64,000 bases of DNA, taken from NCBI RefSeq assembly GCF_014646095.1, contig NZ_BMMU01000020.1, positions 82,890-146,889 on the forward strand, written 5' to 3'. Under the pieces are notes generated by a model. That model saw only the letters and a list, made by a program, of their open reading frames with translations. It made no database searches and was not told the DNA's origin. Origin of the DNA: Streptomyces lacrimifluminis. Its GTDB lineage: Bacteria > Actinomycetota > Actinomycetes > Streptomycetales > Streptomycetaceae. Below are positions 63,908 to 64,000 of the stretch, piece after piece (the stretch's first letter is position 1; the number at the start of each line of letters is the position of its first letter). The position numbers and the translations under genes were made by a program.

Positions 63908-64000
63908 TCAGCCACCCGGAGGGGAGTCCCACTCCTCCAGCCTCACTACGTCCTTGAGGAACCCCCGCACCCCCAGAAACTGCGACAGATGCTCGCGATG
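63908..64000 (-). CDS. C-terminal end of a gene running out of the window
   Basis: Thirty sense codons plus TGA on the minus strand: REHLSQFLGVRGF, LKDVVRLEEW, then DSPPGG and stop. Amphipathic and plausible protein in Streptomyces codon use, and it abuts the terminator-like repeat in the same way as other gene ends here. The family cannot be named from so little. Confidence 0.55.
   Translation of the reverse strand, partial: HREHLSQFLGVRGFLKDVVRLEEWDSPPGG

Overview
The window is high-GC actinobacterial chromosome, almost certainly Streptomyces. The evidence is very strong third-position GC, frequent GTG (and one TTG) starts, 1-4 base start/stop overlaps within operons, terminator hairpins without U-tracts, an LAETG-type sortase substrate, and a gene order that, from memory and not searched, runs parallel in reverse to the SCO1820-SCO1875 core region of S. 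coelicolor. I see no rRNA, tRNA, CRISPR array, prophage or intact transposon. It reads as conserved core chromosome, so the unusual material is mostly regulatory sites, small repeats and a few atypical proteins.

Layout. 1-7.1 kb: a truncated penicillin-binding protein, a coupled IclR regulator/GNAT pair divergent from a ketoglutarate-semialdehyde dehydrogenase, a DUF1349 protein, a DsbA/FrnE-like oxidoreductase and a class V aminotransferase. 7.4-10.7 kb: the ectABCD ectoine/hydroxyectoine operon (minus strand) behind an AT-rich leader. 10.9-15.9 kb: a second class V aminotransferase, then a plus-strand polar-amino-acid-type ABC transporter (binding protein, permease, ATPase) with an amidohydrolase. 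16.0-16.9 kb: an LAETG-anchored surface protein. 17.1-34.9 kb: a large cobalamin locus. One block (cobM-cobL-cbiG/cobJ, then cbiX-cobC) and one seven-gene block (cbiB-cobQ-cobN-chlI/D-cobO-cobB-cobI) flank a plus-strand ZIP metal transporter. A cobalamin riboswitch lies at about 35.02-35.18 kb, upstream of cbiB. 35.3-37.9 kb: a small membrane protein, a Pit-type phosphate transporter behind a PHO-box-like repeat, and a GH25 lysozyme. 38.1-43.3 kb: class II aldolase, alpha/beta hydrolase, an unknown protein, a VOC protein and a YpfJ-type metallopeptidase. 43.5-46.6 kb: an ABC-F ATPase, a Gbn-like nucleoid protein whose upstream region is packed with GATC, and an enoyl-CoA hydratase-like protein. 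46.8-49.3 kb: a five-gene Asp23/Gls24 envelope operon. 49.4-54.3 kb: an atypical SDR, a GH15 trehalase-like enzyme, SURF1, a small Cys-rich protein and a DEDDh exonuclease with a BRCT-like tail. 54.4-57 kb: a fatty-acid-hydroxylase/lysoplasmalogenase pair and CopD. 57-60.2 kb: tandem secreted subtilases. 60.7-62.7 kb: DUF485/ActP symporter. 62.8 kb: MoaA, then the tail of a gene leaving the window.

How it works together. The cob locus supplies most corrin-ring methyltransferases, the amidation and adenosylation steps, and both an early-type (CbiX) and a late-type (CobN plus ChlI/D) cobalt chelatase. It lacks cobH, cobK and the lower-ligand genes, which must lie elsewhere. The ect operon makes the osmolytes ectoine and 5-hydroxyectoine. 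The Asp23/AmaP operon, the sortase substrate, the lysozyme, the PBP and the subtilases all act at the envelope.

The most notable signals are: an intergenic repeat that also occurs in frame inside cobB; two foldback elements that share an inner terminal sequence; the GATC cluster ahead of the Gbn-like gene; a PHO-box-like triple repeat ahead of pit; an operator-like dyad on the -35 of the ABC transporter promoter; a CRP-like dyad ahead of DUF485/actP; and a possible ether-lipid operon.
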